Assembly: GCA_035293805.1 (NCBI GenBank) | Contig: DATGMD010000096.1 | Coordinates: forward strand, 1 to 62,626 | DNA from: JAJPHF01 sp035293805 | GTDB taxonomy: Bacteria > Chloroflexota > UBA6077 > JAJPHF01 | Direction of reading: 5' to 3' | DNA length: 62,626 nucleotides | In this document: positions 50,320 to 58,590 of the stretch, one piece after another | Layout of the letters: every line of letters starts with the position of its first letter | Position numbering within the stretch: the first letter of the stretch is position 1 | Position numbers and translations under genes: made by a program | The notes under the pieces: generated by a model | Databases searched by the model: none | What the model saw: the letters and a program-made list of their open reading frames with translations, nothing else | Told to the model about the DNA's origin: nothing

Positions 50320-50724
50320 CGTTGTCACTCCTTCCTTTTTTCCCTTAGCTCGGAGCCGCTGGCCCGTACCAGCCGCTCCTTACGTAGTTAATGTAGCGCG
50401 CCCCGGCCGAGCGGCTTGTTAAGGCCGTTACAGGTCTTCTGTGAACTGCGTCACATTGAGGTACCGACGAAGTACGATGCTCCGTCGGTGCTGCAGGGGA
50501 GCCTCGGGAGTGCCGCCTGCGGCAGCCTCGCCTTGACCTCAGGTACGTCTCGGAGCGGCGCAAGGCGGCGGCCCGGGTCAGGGAGTGCCGCCTGCGGCAG
50601 CCTCGCCTTGACCTCGGGGGCCGCGGTGGCTAAGGCTCGGGGCGATTATGGATCGGCGCCGAGAGGGTAAGCACGCAGGCCCCGGCGCGCGGCCTACTTC
50701 CAGGCGCTTGTCCGCAGGCCGCTC
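50320..50724. other. Gene-free stretch with a 35-base direct repeat
   Basis: Contains GGGAGTGCCGCCTGCGGCAG... repeated exactly at 50506-50540 and 50581-50615 (35 bases, start-to-start distance 75). Each copy holds the small palindrome GCCGC-CT-GCGGC. No gene recognised. Confidence 0.6.
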
Positions 50725-51431
50725 GTGGCGGCGCGGGCCGGCGCGCCGGCGCCCAGCCCGCCGGCCGCGCCGGCCCGGCCGAGGGCGGCGCAGTCGGCCA
50801 CGGCCACGACGCCATCGCCCACGCCGCGGGCCGTCGCGGTGCCGAGTCCCGCGCCCCAAGCGCCGGGCCGCCTGGCGCCGTGGCAGGCCGAGTGGGACCG
50901 TAGGCTCGCTGCCGCCAGACAAGCGGGTAAGCTGGCCGTATCCGCGCCGGTGGGCGACGTGTGGCGCAACGCGCTCATGGTCTTCAGCAGGCTGACCCGG
51001 ACGTCGCCCTGGAGCTAACCGGATTCAGCAGCCGCGACTTCTGGCCGCGCGTCGCGCAGCGGCGCCAGGCCGAGCAGCATCTCTGGGACCTGCGCGAGGG
51101 AGGGCCGGATATCACGGTCTCCAACGCGATCAACGCCGGGGAGCTGGCGCCGATTTGCCCCTTGCGGCTCCTGCTCAAGGTGACCGACGACAGCAAGTGA
51201 CTACAAGGGCTCGACGGGCTGTTCGCGGACGATGCGGGCCAGTACCAGCCGAGCTTCATGGCCCACGGGTCGTCGCCAGCAGCTGAACAGCCGCCGCCTG
51301 GACGTGGCGCCCGGCCATCCGCCGACGCTGTCCCCCCGAGCCACCTCGACCAGTACGTGCCGAGCCAGGCGGAGAGGCATGCGCCGCTACTGGAGCAGAC
51401 GCTGAGCATCGTGCGGGAGCTTATTCGCTAG
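50725..51431 (+). pseudogene. Broken extracellular solute-binding protein gene (iron/type-1 binding-protein family)
   Basis: Three pieces of one protein are readable. After an Ala/Pro-rich lipoprotein-like linker comes VGDVWRNALMVF, then a one-base deletion near 50984 (TTC-AGCAG for TTCCAGCAG). The next frame continues DPDVALELTGFSSRDFWPRV and LWDLREGGPDITVSNAI until the in-frame TGA at 51198-51200, in place of an expected Trp. The same frame resumes LQGLDGLFADDAGQYQPSFM, then jumps to the C-terminal HLDQYVPSQAERHAPLLEQT and LSIVRELIR with about 150 residues missing. At least three lesions make it inactive. Confidence 0.75.
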
Positions 51432-51522
51432 CGCGAGTGGACAGAAGGGAAAGGTGGGGGACGCCCCCATACCCCCCGGGTAAGAGAAGAGCTGCGGTGT
51501 TCTCACGGGAAAGGCTCCCTGG

Positions 51523-52212
51523 TTATCCAGGCTGTGAGCGGGTCGCGCTTCGGACGGCCGCCTGCGGCGCGGCGGTTGGCTCGAAGATGAGCACGTCGAT
51601 GGCTTTGCCGCCCACGGTGAGGTCGGGACAGGCGCTAATGGCGACGAGGGCATCCATTTCGGCGCGGAACTCGACGTAGGTGCCGGGGCGGGGGCGGATG
51701 TTGGTGTTCGCCATGCGGCCTGTCTGCGGGTCGATGGCCAGCGTCTGGAAGAGGTTGAACGGGCTCGGCACGTCCTCGGGCGGGACGCCATAGGGGGCGA
51801 GCGCGGTCGAGAGGTTCTCCCAACAGCCGTGGTCGGGCAGGTCGTCGGGACGGATCGGGCGGTTGTAATACTCGGCCAGGCGGCCCTCGTCGGCGGCACG
51901 CTGGAAGCGGCGACCGCTGCACATGCCTTTCTGAAGGTCGTGCGTGCCCTGGTCGGCGTAGGTGTCGGCGACGATGGCGAGCAGCGGGTTGTTGGCCTTG
52001 GTCATCAGCACGTCGCCGGCGCTGATCCAGATCTTGCTGTTGTAGGTCTTGGTGCGGGCCTGGTCGAAGCGCTCGCGCAGATCGTGGCGGTTGAAGGCCA
52101 CGAAGTCGGCAATCGTCGTGCCGCTCACGCGCAGGTGCTGGCCACGCGCCAGCTCGAACGCCATGCCGCTGTTGGGCGGGATGGTGGCTTGCTGGATGAT
52201 CCGCTCGGGCAC
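51523..52212 (-). CDS. DUF1989 / urea carboxylase-associated family protein
   Basis: A 229-residue protein started at GTG 52212, which has GGAGG 5 bases upstream; ATG 52224 lies inside that ribosome site. 'QHLRVSGTTIADFVAFNRHD', GDVLMTKANNPLLAIVADTY and DHGCWENLSTALAPYGVPPEDVPSPFNLFQ are diagnostic of DUF1989, as are MDALVAISACPDL at the end. Family members accompany urea carboxylase/allophanate hydrolase or guanidine-degradation genes and some are metal-dependent amidases. None of those partners is adjacent here, so the role is open. Confidence 0.88.
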   Translation of the reverse strand: MPERIIQQATIPPNSGMAFELARGQHLRVSGTTIADFVAFNRHDLRERFDQARTKTYNSKIWISAGDVLMTKANNPLLAIVADTYADQGTHDLQKGMCSGRRFQRAADEGRLAEYYNRPIRPDDLPDHGCWENLSTALAPYGVPPEDVPSPFNLFQTLAIDPQTGRMANTNIRPRPGTYVEFRAEMDALVAISACPDLTVGGKAIDVLIFEPTAAPQAAVRSATRSQPG

Positions 52213-52562
52213 AGAAACCTCCATGATGGGCCAGGCTGCAGGCCGGATGCGGGGTGGCTAGGCCCGGCGTGTCGTGAGCCCCGAACGCTAGCGATCAGGC
52301 GGGGCGGCGATGGGCGCGCCAGAGCCGCTCCCCTGAGCGCCGAGCTGGCGCCGCTCGACGTAGCGCCAGCGCCGTCGCCGGGCCTGCCGCCCCGCCGGGG
52401 CGGGCGATTCTCCACATCATCTCCACGCGCGCGGGCCGGCCCTCGGCATGGGCCGTGCAGGGTGAATCCCTCTGGGGATGATAGCCCGGCCGCGCGAGCA
52501 GCGCCGCGCCCCGGCCCCCGAGGGAACCCTGGCGCATCCATGGCGCCCAAGGAGACAAGCTC
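52213..52562. other. Gene-free stretch between divergent genes
   Basis: About 350 bases containing the starts' upstream regions of the DUF1989 and Pro-rich protein genes. I recognise no clear promoter or repeat in it. Confidence 0.4.
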
Positions 52563-52835
52563 ATGCGACCGTTGCGCTACGCCATCGTCTTGGGACTCGT
52601 CGTGCTGCTCGGCGCCGTCCTGGTGCCGACGCTCTGGGCGGCGCCGCCGGCGCAGCAGCCCATCGATCCGACGCTCGTACCAATCCCCACCACCGCGCTC
52701 CTGCCCACGGAGTCCCCCCTACAGCCTATCGCGCCCGCGCCCACGCCGTTCACCTTGCCGACGAGCATGCCCATGCCCACCATGCTCCCGCTGCCGACAC
52801 CGATGCCCGTGCCCACGCTCCTGCCGCTGCCCTGA
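52563..52835 (+). CDS. Small secreted Pro-rich repeat protein
   Basis: A 90-residue protein, ATG with AAGGAG upstream. Residues 1-27 are a signal peptide (RYAIVLGLVVLLGAVLVPTL, then AAPPA). The mature part is a Pro/Thr/Met ladder, 'MPMPTMLPLPTPMPVPTLLP', preceded by LVPIPTTALLPTESPLQPI. It has no charged residues after the first third and would be an extended, flexible, probably surface-exposed polypeptide. No family recognised; comparable Pro-rich tails act as spacers. It stands alone, co-directional with nothing close. Confidence 0.6.
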   Translation: MRPLRYAIVLGLVVLLGAVLVPTLWAAPPAQQPIDPTLVPIPTTALLPTESPLQPIAPAPTPFTLPTSMPMPTMLPLPTPMPVPTLLPLP

Positions 52836-53053
52836 GGCGCGAGACGCGCGAAGTCCATACCTATCGCCCCGGGTGTTCGCCCGGGCATGCGGCCGAGGCC
52901 GCGCTCGCGCGCTCGGCGGCGGGCGCCCCGGCCTGCCGGCGCTGCGACCGCGCGCTGCCGCAGCGGGCGCGCCGCGATCGCCGGCCCGCCGTGGGCCGCG
53001 AGCAAGCCAGGGGACCCGGCCGACAGGCGGCCGCCCGGCGGCCGGCCGCCGGG

Positions 53054-53782
53054 CTAGTCGTCGCGCTGGGTTGCCGCCTGCCCGCCTGGCCGGTGGATGA
53101 CGGCGGCGAGGCCCTCGAGGCGGCGGGCGGGGTCGTCGGGCACGCCGGCCAGGCGCTCCTCGCAGGTGCGGCGCAGGCTGGCCGAGAGGGCCGCGACAGT
53201 CAGCAGCCGCTCCAGGCCCGGGCGGTCGTACTTGTTGTGGTGCAGCAGCCGGTTCGCCTCGGCGACGGTACAGGCGGGCGCCGGTCGCTCGAGCAGCGTG
53301 ATCGCATCGCCGGCCTGCATCGCGCCCGGCTCCAGACAGCGGAAGTAGTAGCCCGTCCGGCCCGACTCCTGCACCCAGAGGGCGAACGCCGGCTGGCCCT
53401 GGCGCGTGGCGAGCTTGTAGCACGGTTGGCGCGGCTGCGTGACCTGCACGAGCGCCGTGCCGACGCGGTACACATCGCCGAGGCAGACGTCGGCCTCCAG
53501 CAGCCCGGTCACGCTGAAATTCTCGCCGAACGCCGCCGGCTCCAAGCGCCGTCCGAGGCGCTCCGACCAGTAGGCCAGGTGCTCGGCGGGGTAGACGCAC
53601 ACCGCCTTGTCGGGGCCGCCGTGGACGTGGAGGTCGGCCTGCGCGTCGCCCACGAGCCCTGTCGGCCCGAGCGGCAGCGGGCCGGCTACCGGCTGCTTGC
53701 GGATGGCGCTGGCGACGGTGCCGCCGCGAAACGCCAGCGGGGCCGGCTGCCCCACGTTCAGGGAGATAAGCTGTCCATTCAC
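53054..53782 (-). CDS. MOSC-domain protein (YiiM-like)
   Basis: A 242-residue protein started at GTG 53782, with GAGGA about 6 bases upstream. 'LHVHGGPDKAVCVYPAEHLA', FGENFSVTGLLEADVCLGD and VQVTQPRQPCYKLATRQ define the YiiM branch of the MOSC fold, with Cys121 as the presumed molybdenum ligand. It is followed by a C-terminal 3-alpha domain (ACTVAEANRLLHHNKYDRPG). E. coli YiiM reduces N-hydroxylated bases using a molybdenum cofactor; this homologue probably detoxifies N-hydroxy compounds. It is the last gene inside the inverted-repeat block. Confidence 0.9.
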   Translation of the reverse strand: MNGQLISLNVGQPAPLAFRGGTVASAIRKQPVAGPLPLGPTGLVGDAQADLHVHGGPDKAVCVYPAEHLAYWSERLGRRLEPAAFGENFSVTGLLEADVCLGDVYRVGTALVQVTQPRQPCYKLATRQGQPAFALWVQESGRTGYYFRCLEPGAMQAGDAITLLERPAPACTVAEANRLLHHNKYDRPGLERLLTVAALSASLRRTCEERLAGVPDDPARRLEGLAAVIHRPGGQAATQRDD

Positions 53783-54015
53783 GCTGTATCCTCGTCCGGT
53801 GAGCGGCGCTCGGCACGGCCTGAGCGCGGCCAAGGCGGCGGACACGATCGCCAGGCCGGGCGCGACCTTGCCGCGGTCGATTCGTTCGGCGCCCGGCCTA
53901 GCGCGGACGACGTTCTGGCACGCGGCCGGATGCCTGCATTCTAGCGCGCGGGACTGGACGGCGCTACGTGCCGCTCCGGCCGGGGTGCGCCCGACGATGG
54001 TGCGGCGCAATTTAG

Positions 54016-54547
54016 CCGAGGAACGGTCAAACGATGCTCCTTTACCGGGTGGTTAACTGTTAGGCCGGGCGCGGGATTCAGCGTGCTCCTCGGGCGCGGA
54101 AGGTCGCATCGTTTACCCCGTACGATACTCCCCCGGGCGCTCCGCCGCGGGCCGGGCCGGCGGGGCGAGGCCCCGGGCCGGGCGCGGGCGGCGGGCGGGG
54201 TGGGAGGCGTGTACGGGCCGGGACGGCGACCACGTCGCGCGAGATGGCAGGCGCTCTCCGGCGCGCCTCGCGGCCTCGCTATTGCGGTTGGCAGCCTGGG
54301 TGAGCGGTCGGCAACCGCTGGGCTGCTCCGATCCGGCGGCTGCCCTACCGGGGCGGGCCCTCACCCCGACCCTCTCCCAGGGGGAGAGGGGGAGGGACCG
54401 GCCCTCACCCCGACCCTCTCCCAGGGGGAGAGGGGGAGGGGCGTCCCTGGCCGGATTCGCTAGGACACCGCCCGATTGGCCGACCGAGCAGGGCGCAGCA
54501 AGCAGCGCCTCTACAAGAGAAGGCATTGGCGGGGGGCGATCGTCCGG
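54016..54547. repeat. Long inverted repeat, right copy (about 532 bases)
   Basis: Reverse-complement partner of 48153-48635. It runs from the inner end CCGAGGAACGGTCAAACGAT to the outer end GGCGATCGTCCGG. It is longer because the family B palindrome is present twice in tandem (54358-54440). Frames of 100-180 codons overlap it on both strands but have no recognisable protein pattern. Together with short flanks it fills the 975-base stretch between the MOSC gene and 54758. Confidence 0.85.
54358..54440. repeat. Family B palindromic repeat, tandem pair
   Basis: CCTCACCCCGACCCTCTCCC-AGGGGGAGAGGGGGAGGG twice in succession, nested in the right long repeat. It suggests recent duplication of the unit. 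Confidence 0.8.
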
Positions 54548-54757
54548 GGGCGGGGGCCGGGCAGGGCCCCGCGACGAGCAGGCGTGAGGCCAGACGTGCC
54601 TATGGAGGGGCCGCGGGACTGGCTGCAAGATGCCGGGGATGCCCCAAGCGGGCACGCCCGGGCAGTGCGCGTGGTGGCGGGCCGCGGGCCGCTTGGGTGC
54701 GGGGGCGGCCGTATGCTACGCTGGTGCCGCTAGGTGGAGCGGAAGGAGACGAGGTCG

Positions 54758-55111
54758 ATGGAGCCAGCCGTCCAGCGTCCCCCGCGCGACCGGATGCGGA
54801 CCGCCGCGGCGACGCTCGGCGCGTTTGGGCTGGGCGCGCTCTACCTGGGCTATATCGAGGTGCTGGGCAGCGCCAGCGTCGTGATTCACGTGGCCATGCT
54901 GCTCCTTGCCACGGGCGGGCTCATCGCGGTCGCCTGCGCGCTCGCCGCGGACTCGCGGCACCGGGCCAGCGCGCTGCTGCTCGCGCTCGCGGCCGCCGGG
55001 GTGCTCGGGCTCGTCCTCGTCGCTGCCTGGCTGCGCCTCCAGGGGCTGCCCTACGCGGCCGTTGCCGCCGCGCTGCTCCTCCTCGCGGCGCTCGTCGAGC
55101 ACTGGGCCTGA
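54758..55111 (+). CDS. Small integral membrane protein
   Basis: A 117-residue protein started at ATG 54758, with GGAAGGAG 9 bases upstream; an in-frame GTG at 54734 would place the ribosome site inside the gene. A basic N-terminus (RPPRDRMRT) is followed by four hydrophobic helices: 'AATLGAFGLGALYLGYIEVL', VVIHVAMLLLATGGLIAVACAL, ALLLALAAAGVLGLVLVAAWL and AAVAAALLLLAALVEHWA. There is no enzymatic motif. It lies just outside the right long inverted repeat. No family recognised. Confidence 0.6.
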   Translation: MEPAVQRPPRDRMRTAAATLGAFGLGALYLGYIEVLGSASVVIHVAMLLLATGGLIAVACALAADSRHRASALLLALAAAGVLGLVLVAAWLRLQGLPYAAVAAALLLLAALVEHWA

Positions 55112-55323
55112 GGCAACCACGCGGCGCCGCGAGCGCGGCTGCGCCGCGCTCCTGACGGAGCGGCCGCCGGTAGCATCGTCCACCCGCCCAGCCCCGCGGG
55201 TGCCCCTTGCTTTTTTGCGCTCAGGGAGGCGCCGACCGTTGCTGCGAGCCAACCTCGAGCGCGGCCGCAACATTCTACAGCGGATTGCAGCCAGACTGAG
55301 CGGGCGGCCGATGCGGGGGCGGC

Positions 55324-55425
55324 GGCAGTGGCGCTGGCCGGATGCCGCGCCACAGGCCGCGGGCGGGCATGAGACCCGCCCCTACGAAACGCTGGCTGCT
55401 CACCTTGTGCGCAAGCTGCTCTAAG
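55324..55425. repeat. Dispersed repeat family A, copy 4 (longest)
   Basis: Joins both halves seen separately elsewhere: the GGCAGTGGCGCT...CCACAGGCCGCGGGCGGG half (shared with 5701-5753) and the CATGAGACCCGCCCCTACGA...CTCACCTTGTGCGCAAG half (shared with 1875-1952). The remainder of the stretch 55112-55582 holds a promoter and no gene. Confidence 0.65.
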
Positions 55426-55449
55426 GGGCACCCCGGCCCCGCGAAGCGG

Positions 55450-55478
55450 TTGACCCCGTGCTGGCCGCGGCGTATGAT
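55450..55478 (+). promoter_or_regulatory. Near-consensus promoter for the binding-protein gene at 55583
   Basis: TTGACC, a 17-base spacer, then TATGAT, ending 104 bases before ATG 55583. Confidence 0.6.
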
Positions 55479-55582
55479 GAGAGCCGCTCAGGGGGCTCTA
55501 TTCCGGCGGGCGCGGGCGGGGACCACTGGCAGCTCGCCCCACCGCGCTCCCGGCGACGGCGCTGACGGTTAGGAGAGTTGTC

Positions 55583-56653
55583 ATGCTTCGCGGCTCGCCC
55601 CGCGCCGCGCTCGTGGGCCTCGCCGGCCTCGCCCTCGTCGCCTGTCAAGGGCCAGCCGCCGCGCCGAGCGGCCCCGCCCAGCCCACGGTCGCCACGACAG
55701 CTAGCCCCGCGGCGCAGCCCTCCGCCCCGCCCGCGCGCGCCCACGTCGAGTACATCACCGTCGTGCCGATCGTGAACTACTGGCACGAGTACGTGGCTCA
55801 GCAGGAGGGCTTCTTCGAGCGGCAGAACCTCGAGGTGGAGTTTAGCTCCGCGGGGGATGCCGCGCGCGCGATCCAGGCGCTGGTCTCCGGCTCGGTGAAC
55901 ATCGGCGGGCCATCCGGCGACAGCGTCATCAATGCCGTCGAGCGCGGCGGCTCGGGCGCCGACCTCGCGATGATCGCCGGCGAGATCAACAAGATGGCCT
56001 ACCAGCTCGTCGCCGGCAAGGACGTGCAGGGCTACGACGACCTGCGGGGCAAGACGCTGGCGGTAATCGGCCCCCAGGACGGCAGCACGGTCATCCTCAA
56101 GCGCATGCTCGCCGCCCACGGCCTCCAGCCCGACGACTATAGCTTCATCACCGTCGGGGGCACGGCGAACCGCGCGGCGGCCGTGCAGAACGGCACCGCC
56201 GCCGCGGCGCTGATCGGCCAGCCGCAGGACTTTCGGCTGGTGGCGGATGGGTACAAGAGCCTGGGGCTTAGCTCGGACGTGGTGCCCGAGTATCCGCTCG
56301 ACGTGATGACCGTGCGCCGCGACTGGGCACAGCAGAACAGCGACGTCGTGGTGCGCTATCTGCGCGCCATCATCGAGGCCGACCGCTGGCTGTACGATCC
56401 CGCGAACCGCGACGCGGCGGCCCAGATCACGGTCGACGTGCTGAAGATGACGCCGGAGGAGGGACGCCGGACCTACGATCTCCTCGTCACGCAGACGCAG
56501 GCGATCCCCAAGGACGGCGACCTCAGCACGTCGGGCGTCCAGGCCGTGATCGACAGCATGGCCGAGGTCGGGCTGCTCAGTCCGCCGCTGCCGCCCCCGA
56601 CCAAGTACATGGACCTGAGCTACCTGGAGCGCGCCCGCCAGGCCGAGCGGTAG
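55583..56653 (+). CDS. ABC-type solute-binding lipoprotein, NMT1/THI5-like
   Basis: A 356-residue protein, ATG with AGGAG 7 bases upstream. Lipobox LALVAC (Cys near residue 21), then about 30 residues of Pro/Ala/Thr linker. 'HVEYITVVPIVNYWHEYVAQ' opens the fold, with QEGFFERQNLEVEFSSAGD, LVSGSVNIGGPSGDSVINAVERGG, LRGKTLAVIGPQDGSTVILKRML and NGTAAAALIGQPQDF. It resembles the 24638-25726 protein in its GLQPDDY/WLYDPANRD segments (there WLYDPANKE). It converges with the second hydantoinase gene, 52 bases away. No permease adjoins it. Confidence 0.88.
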   Translation: MLRGSPRAALVGLAGLALVACQGPAAAPSGPAQPTVATTASPAAQPSAPPARAHVEYITVVPIVNYWHEYVAQQEGFFERQNLEVEFSSAGDAARAIQALVSGSVNIGGPSGDSVINAVERGGSGADLAMIAGEINKMAYQLVAGKDVQGYDDLRGKTLAVIGPQDGSTVILKRMLAAHGLQPDDYSFITVGGTANRAAAVQNGTAAAALIGQPQDFRLVADGYKSLGLSSDVVPEYPLDVMTVRRDWAQQNSDVVVRYLRAIIEADRWLYDPANRDAAAQITVDVLKMTPEEGRRTYDLLVTQTQAIPKDGDLSTSGVQAVIDSMAEVGLLSPPLPPPTKYMDLSYLERARQAER

Positions 56654-56705
56654 GCGGAAGCGGATTCGGCGTGACCTGGGCAGGTGGGGTCTGCGGCAGC
56701 GGCGT

Positions 56706-58571
56706 TCAAGGCGAGCCGTCGCGGTCCGCGCGGTGGGCGGCGGCGAGGTCGGCGCGACGGGCGGTCGTGGCGGCTTCGTCGAGGGCCAGGGTCCGCGGGT
56801 CGAGGACGACGCCGTAGTCGTCGCGGGCCGCCTGGAGCGAGACGTAGCCCTCGCGCACGTCGGCCTGGACGCGCTCGGCCGGCCGCTCCCAGGCGGGACC
56901 GTAGCCGCCGCCCCCGCCGGCGTCGATGACGATGGCGTCGCCCGCCGCGAGGCGGTAGGCGTTGAGCTTCCCGTTCGTGAACTGCTCCACGGTGCCGTCG
57001 CGGCGCCGCACGGCGATGCGGTTGGCCCGGCCCTCCCGCCCCCCGAACAAGCCCCACGGGGCGCACTGCGTCCGCTCGGTGAAGCTGTTCACGGCCAGGT
57101 CGCCGAGCACGCGGGTCACGCGCCGGACGCCCAGGCCGCCCCGCTGGCGGCCGGGACCGCCCGTGTCCGGCAGCAGGCTGTACTCCTCGATCACGTAGGG
57201 CGTTTTGGCCTCGGTGGCCTCGACGGGGGTGTTGTGCGTGTCGCCGTCGTTGATGCAGACCACGGCGCTCATGCCGTCGCTGTCGGGCTTGGCTCCCCAG
57301 CCCCCGCCGGGATTGCCGGCGTGGCCCACGGTAAAGCGCCCGGTGCGCGGGTCGGTGCCAAAGGTGTTCACGAGCAAGAGGTCGGCGTGGTGGCCGGCGG
57401 CGACCTTGTCGGGCATGGCAGGCGCCAGCGCCCGGATGATCGTGTCCACGAGGGTCATGGGGATCGTCTGCCACTTGCGGACGGCCGCTGGCTTGGTGGC
57501 CGAAACCACGTGGCCCGGCGGCAGGACGACGTCGAGCGGCGCGAACGAGCCGTCGTTGATCGGCAGGAGCAGCGGCGAGGTCAGGCACTTGAAAGCGACC
57601 TGGGCGGCGGAGCGGCCGGCCGTCTCCCCGGAGTTGAAGTAGCCGGCCACCTGGCGGCTTACGCGGCTCAGGTCCACCGTCATGCGGTCGCCCGCGACGC
57701 GCACCCGGACCCGGAGCGGAATCGGCTGGCCGAGCCGCACGCCGTCGTCGTCCATGAAGCTCTCCGCCTCGTAGACGCCGTCGGGGATCGCCTGGACGGC
57801 CTGGCGGGCCACCTCGGCACTGTAGGCGAACAGGTGCTGGATGCTGCCGAGCACCGCGTCCCGCCCGTGGCGCTGGAGGAGCTGGACTACCCGGCGCTCC
57901 CCGGTCTTGATGGAGGCGATCTGCGCCCGGAAGTCGCCCATCGCCAGGTCGGGGAAGCGCACGTTGCTCTTGATGATCTCGACTAGCTCCGCGTTCACCT
58001 GGCCTTCGCGGTAGATCTTCACGATCGGCAGCTGGAGGCCTTCCTCGTAGATATCCGTCGTGGTGCCCCGGAGCGTGCCGCCCACGTCCTGCCAGTGCCC
58101 CATCGAGGCGCTAAAGGCCACTAGCTCCCCCTCCCAGAAGATGGGGAGCGTGAAGATCATGTGGTTGAGGTGGGAGCCCATGATGTAGGAGTCGTTGGTG
58201 AGGAGGATGTCGCCGGGGCGGATGTTGGCCTGGCCGTAGTGGGCGAGCTTGGCCTTGATGGCGTCGGAGAGGCCGCGAATGAACATGGGGAGGCCGAGGC
58301 CGATGGAGATGGTGTTGCCGTCGGCGTCGAAGAGGCCCACGGTGAAGTCGAGCGACTCGTAGATGATCATGTTGTAGGCGGTGCGCATGAGATTGGTCTT
58401 CATCTCGTCGGTGATGGCCACCAGCGCGCTCCGCACGATCTCGGCGGTGATCGGGTCGACCGGGGGCGCGCCCTCACCCCGGCCCTCTCCCAGGGGGAGA
58501 GGGAGTACGTCAGCTCCCCTCTCCCTCTGGGAGAGGGGTTGGGGGTGAGGGCTCGTCTGCTTCACCACCAT
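56706..58571 (-). CDS. hyuB: Hydantoinase B/oxoprolinase family protein (HyuB-like), copy 2, with repeat-derived N-terminal insert
   Basis: A 621-residue protein started at ATG 58571 (AGGAGAGAG upstream). From 'DPITAEIVRSALVAITDEMK' it runs parallel to copy 1 (20501-22282) with high identity, including RTAYNMIIYESLDFTVGLFD, RPGDILLTNDSYIMGSHLNH, HWQDVGGTLRGTTTDIYEEG and the GGGGGYGPAWERP tail. Between the start and that point sit about 32 residues translated from a family B palindrome (PHPQPLSQRERG, LPLPLGEGRGEG). It should hydrolyse an N-substituted lactam with a HyuA partner encoded elsewhere. A solute-binding gene lies 19 bases upstream in the same operon. Confidence 0.9.
   Translation of the reverse strand: MVVKQTSPHPQPLSQRERGADVLPLPLGEGRGEGAPPVDPITAEIVRSALVAITDEMKTNLMRTAYNMIIYESLDFTVGLFDADGNTISIGLGLPMFIRGLSDAIKAKLAHYGQANIRPGDILLTNDSYIMGSHLNHMIFTLPIFWEGELVAFSASMGHWQDVGGTLRGTTTDIYEEGLQLPIVKIYREGQVNAELVEIIKSNVRFPDLAMGDFRAQIASIKTGERRVVQLLQRHGRDAVLGSIQHLFAYSAEVARQAVQAIPDGVYEAESFMDDDGVRLGQPIPLRVRVRVAGDRMTVDLSRVSRQVAGYFNSGETAGRSAAQVAFKCLTSPLLLPINDGSFAPLDVVLPPGHVVSATKPAAVRKWQTIPMTLVDTIIRALAPAMPDKVAAGHHADLLLVNTFGTDPRTGRFTVGHAGNPGGGWGAKPDSDGMSAVVCINDGDTHNTPVEATEAKTPYVIEEYSLLPDTGGPGRQRGGLGVRRVTRVLGDLAVNSFTERTQCAPWGLFGGREGRANRIAVRRRDGTVEQFTNGKLNAYRLAAGDAIVIDAGGGGGYGPAWERPAERVQADVREGYVSLQAARDDYGVVLDPRTLALDEAATTARRADLAAAHRADRDGSP
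58471..58551. repeat. Family B palindromic repeat inside the hydantoinase ORF
   Basis: CCTCACCCCGGCCCTCTCCC...GAGAGGGGTTGGGGGTGAGGG: two palindromic units inserted after about seven codons and kept in frame. Confidence 0.8.
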
Positions 58572-58590
58572 CGTGCTCTCTCCTGCCGCG

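Noticed and set aside
50506..50615. Two 35-base direct repeats considered as a small CRISPR
   Set aside because: Only two copies, a 40-base spacer, an internal palindrome typical of dispersed repeats and no cas genes.
54113..54655. 180-codon frame and others across the right long inverted repeat
   Set aside because: The same frames in the left copy are interrupted, and the residues merely reflect palindromic repeat DNA (TPTLSQGERG-like).
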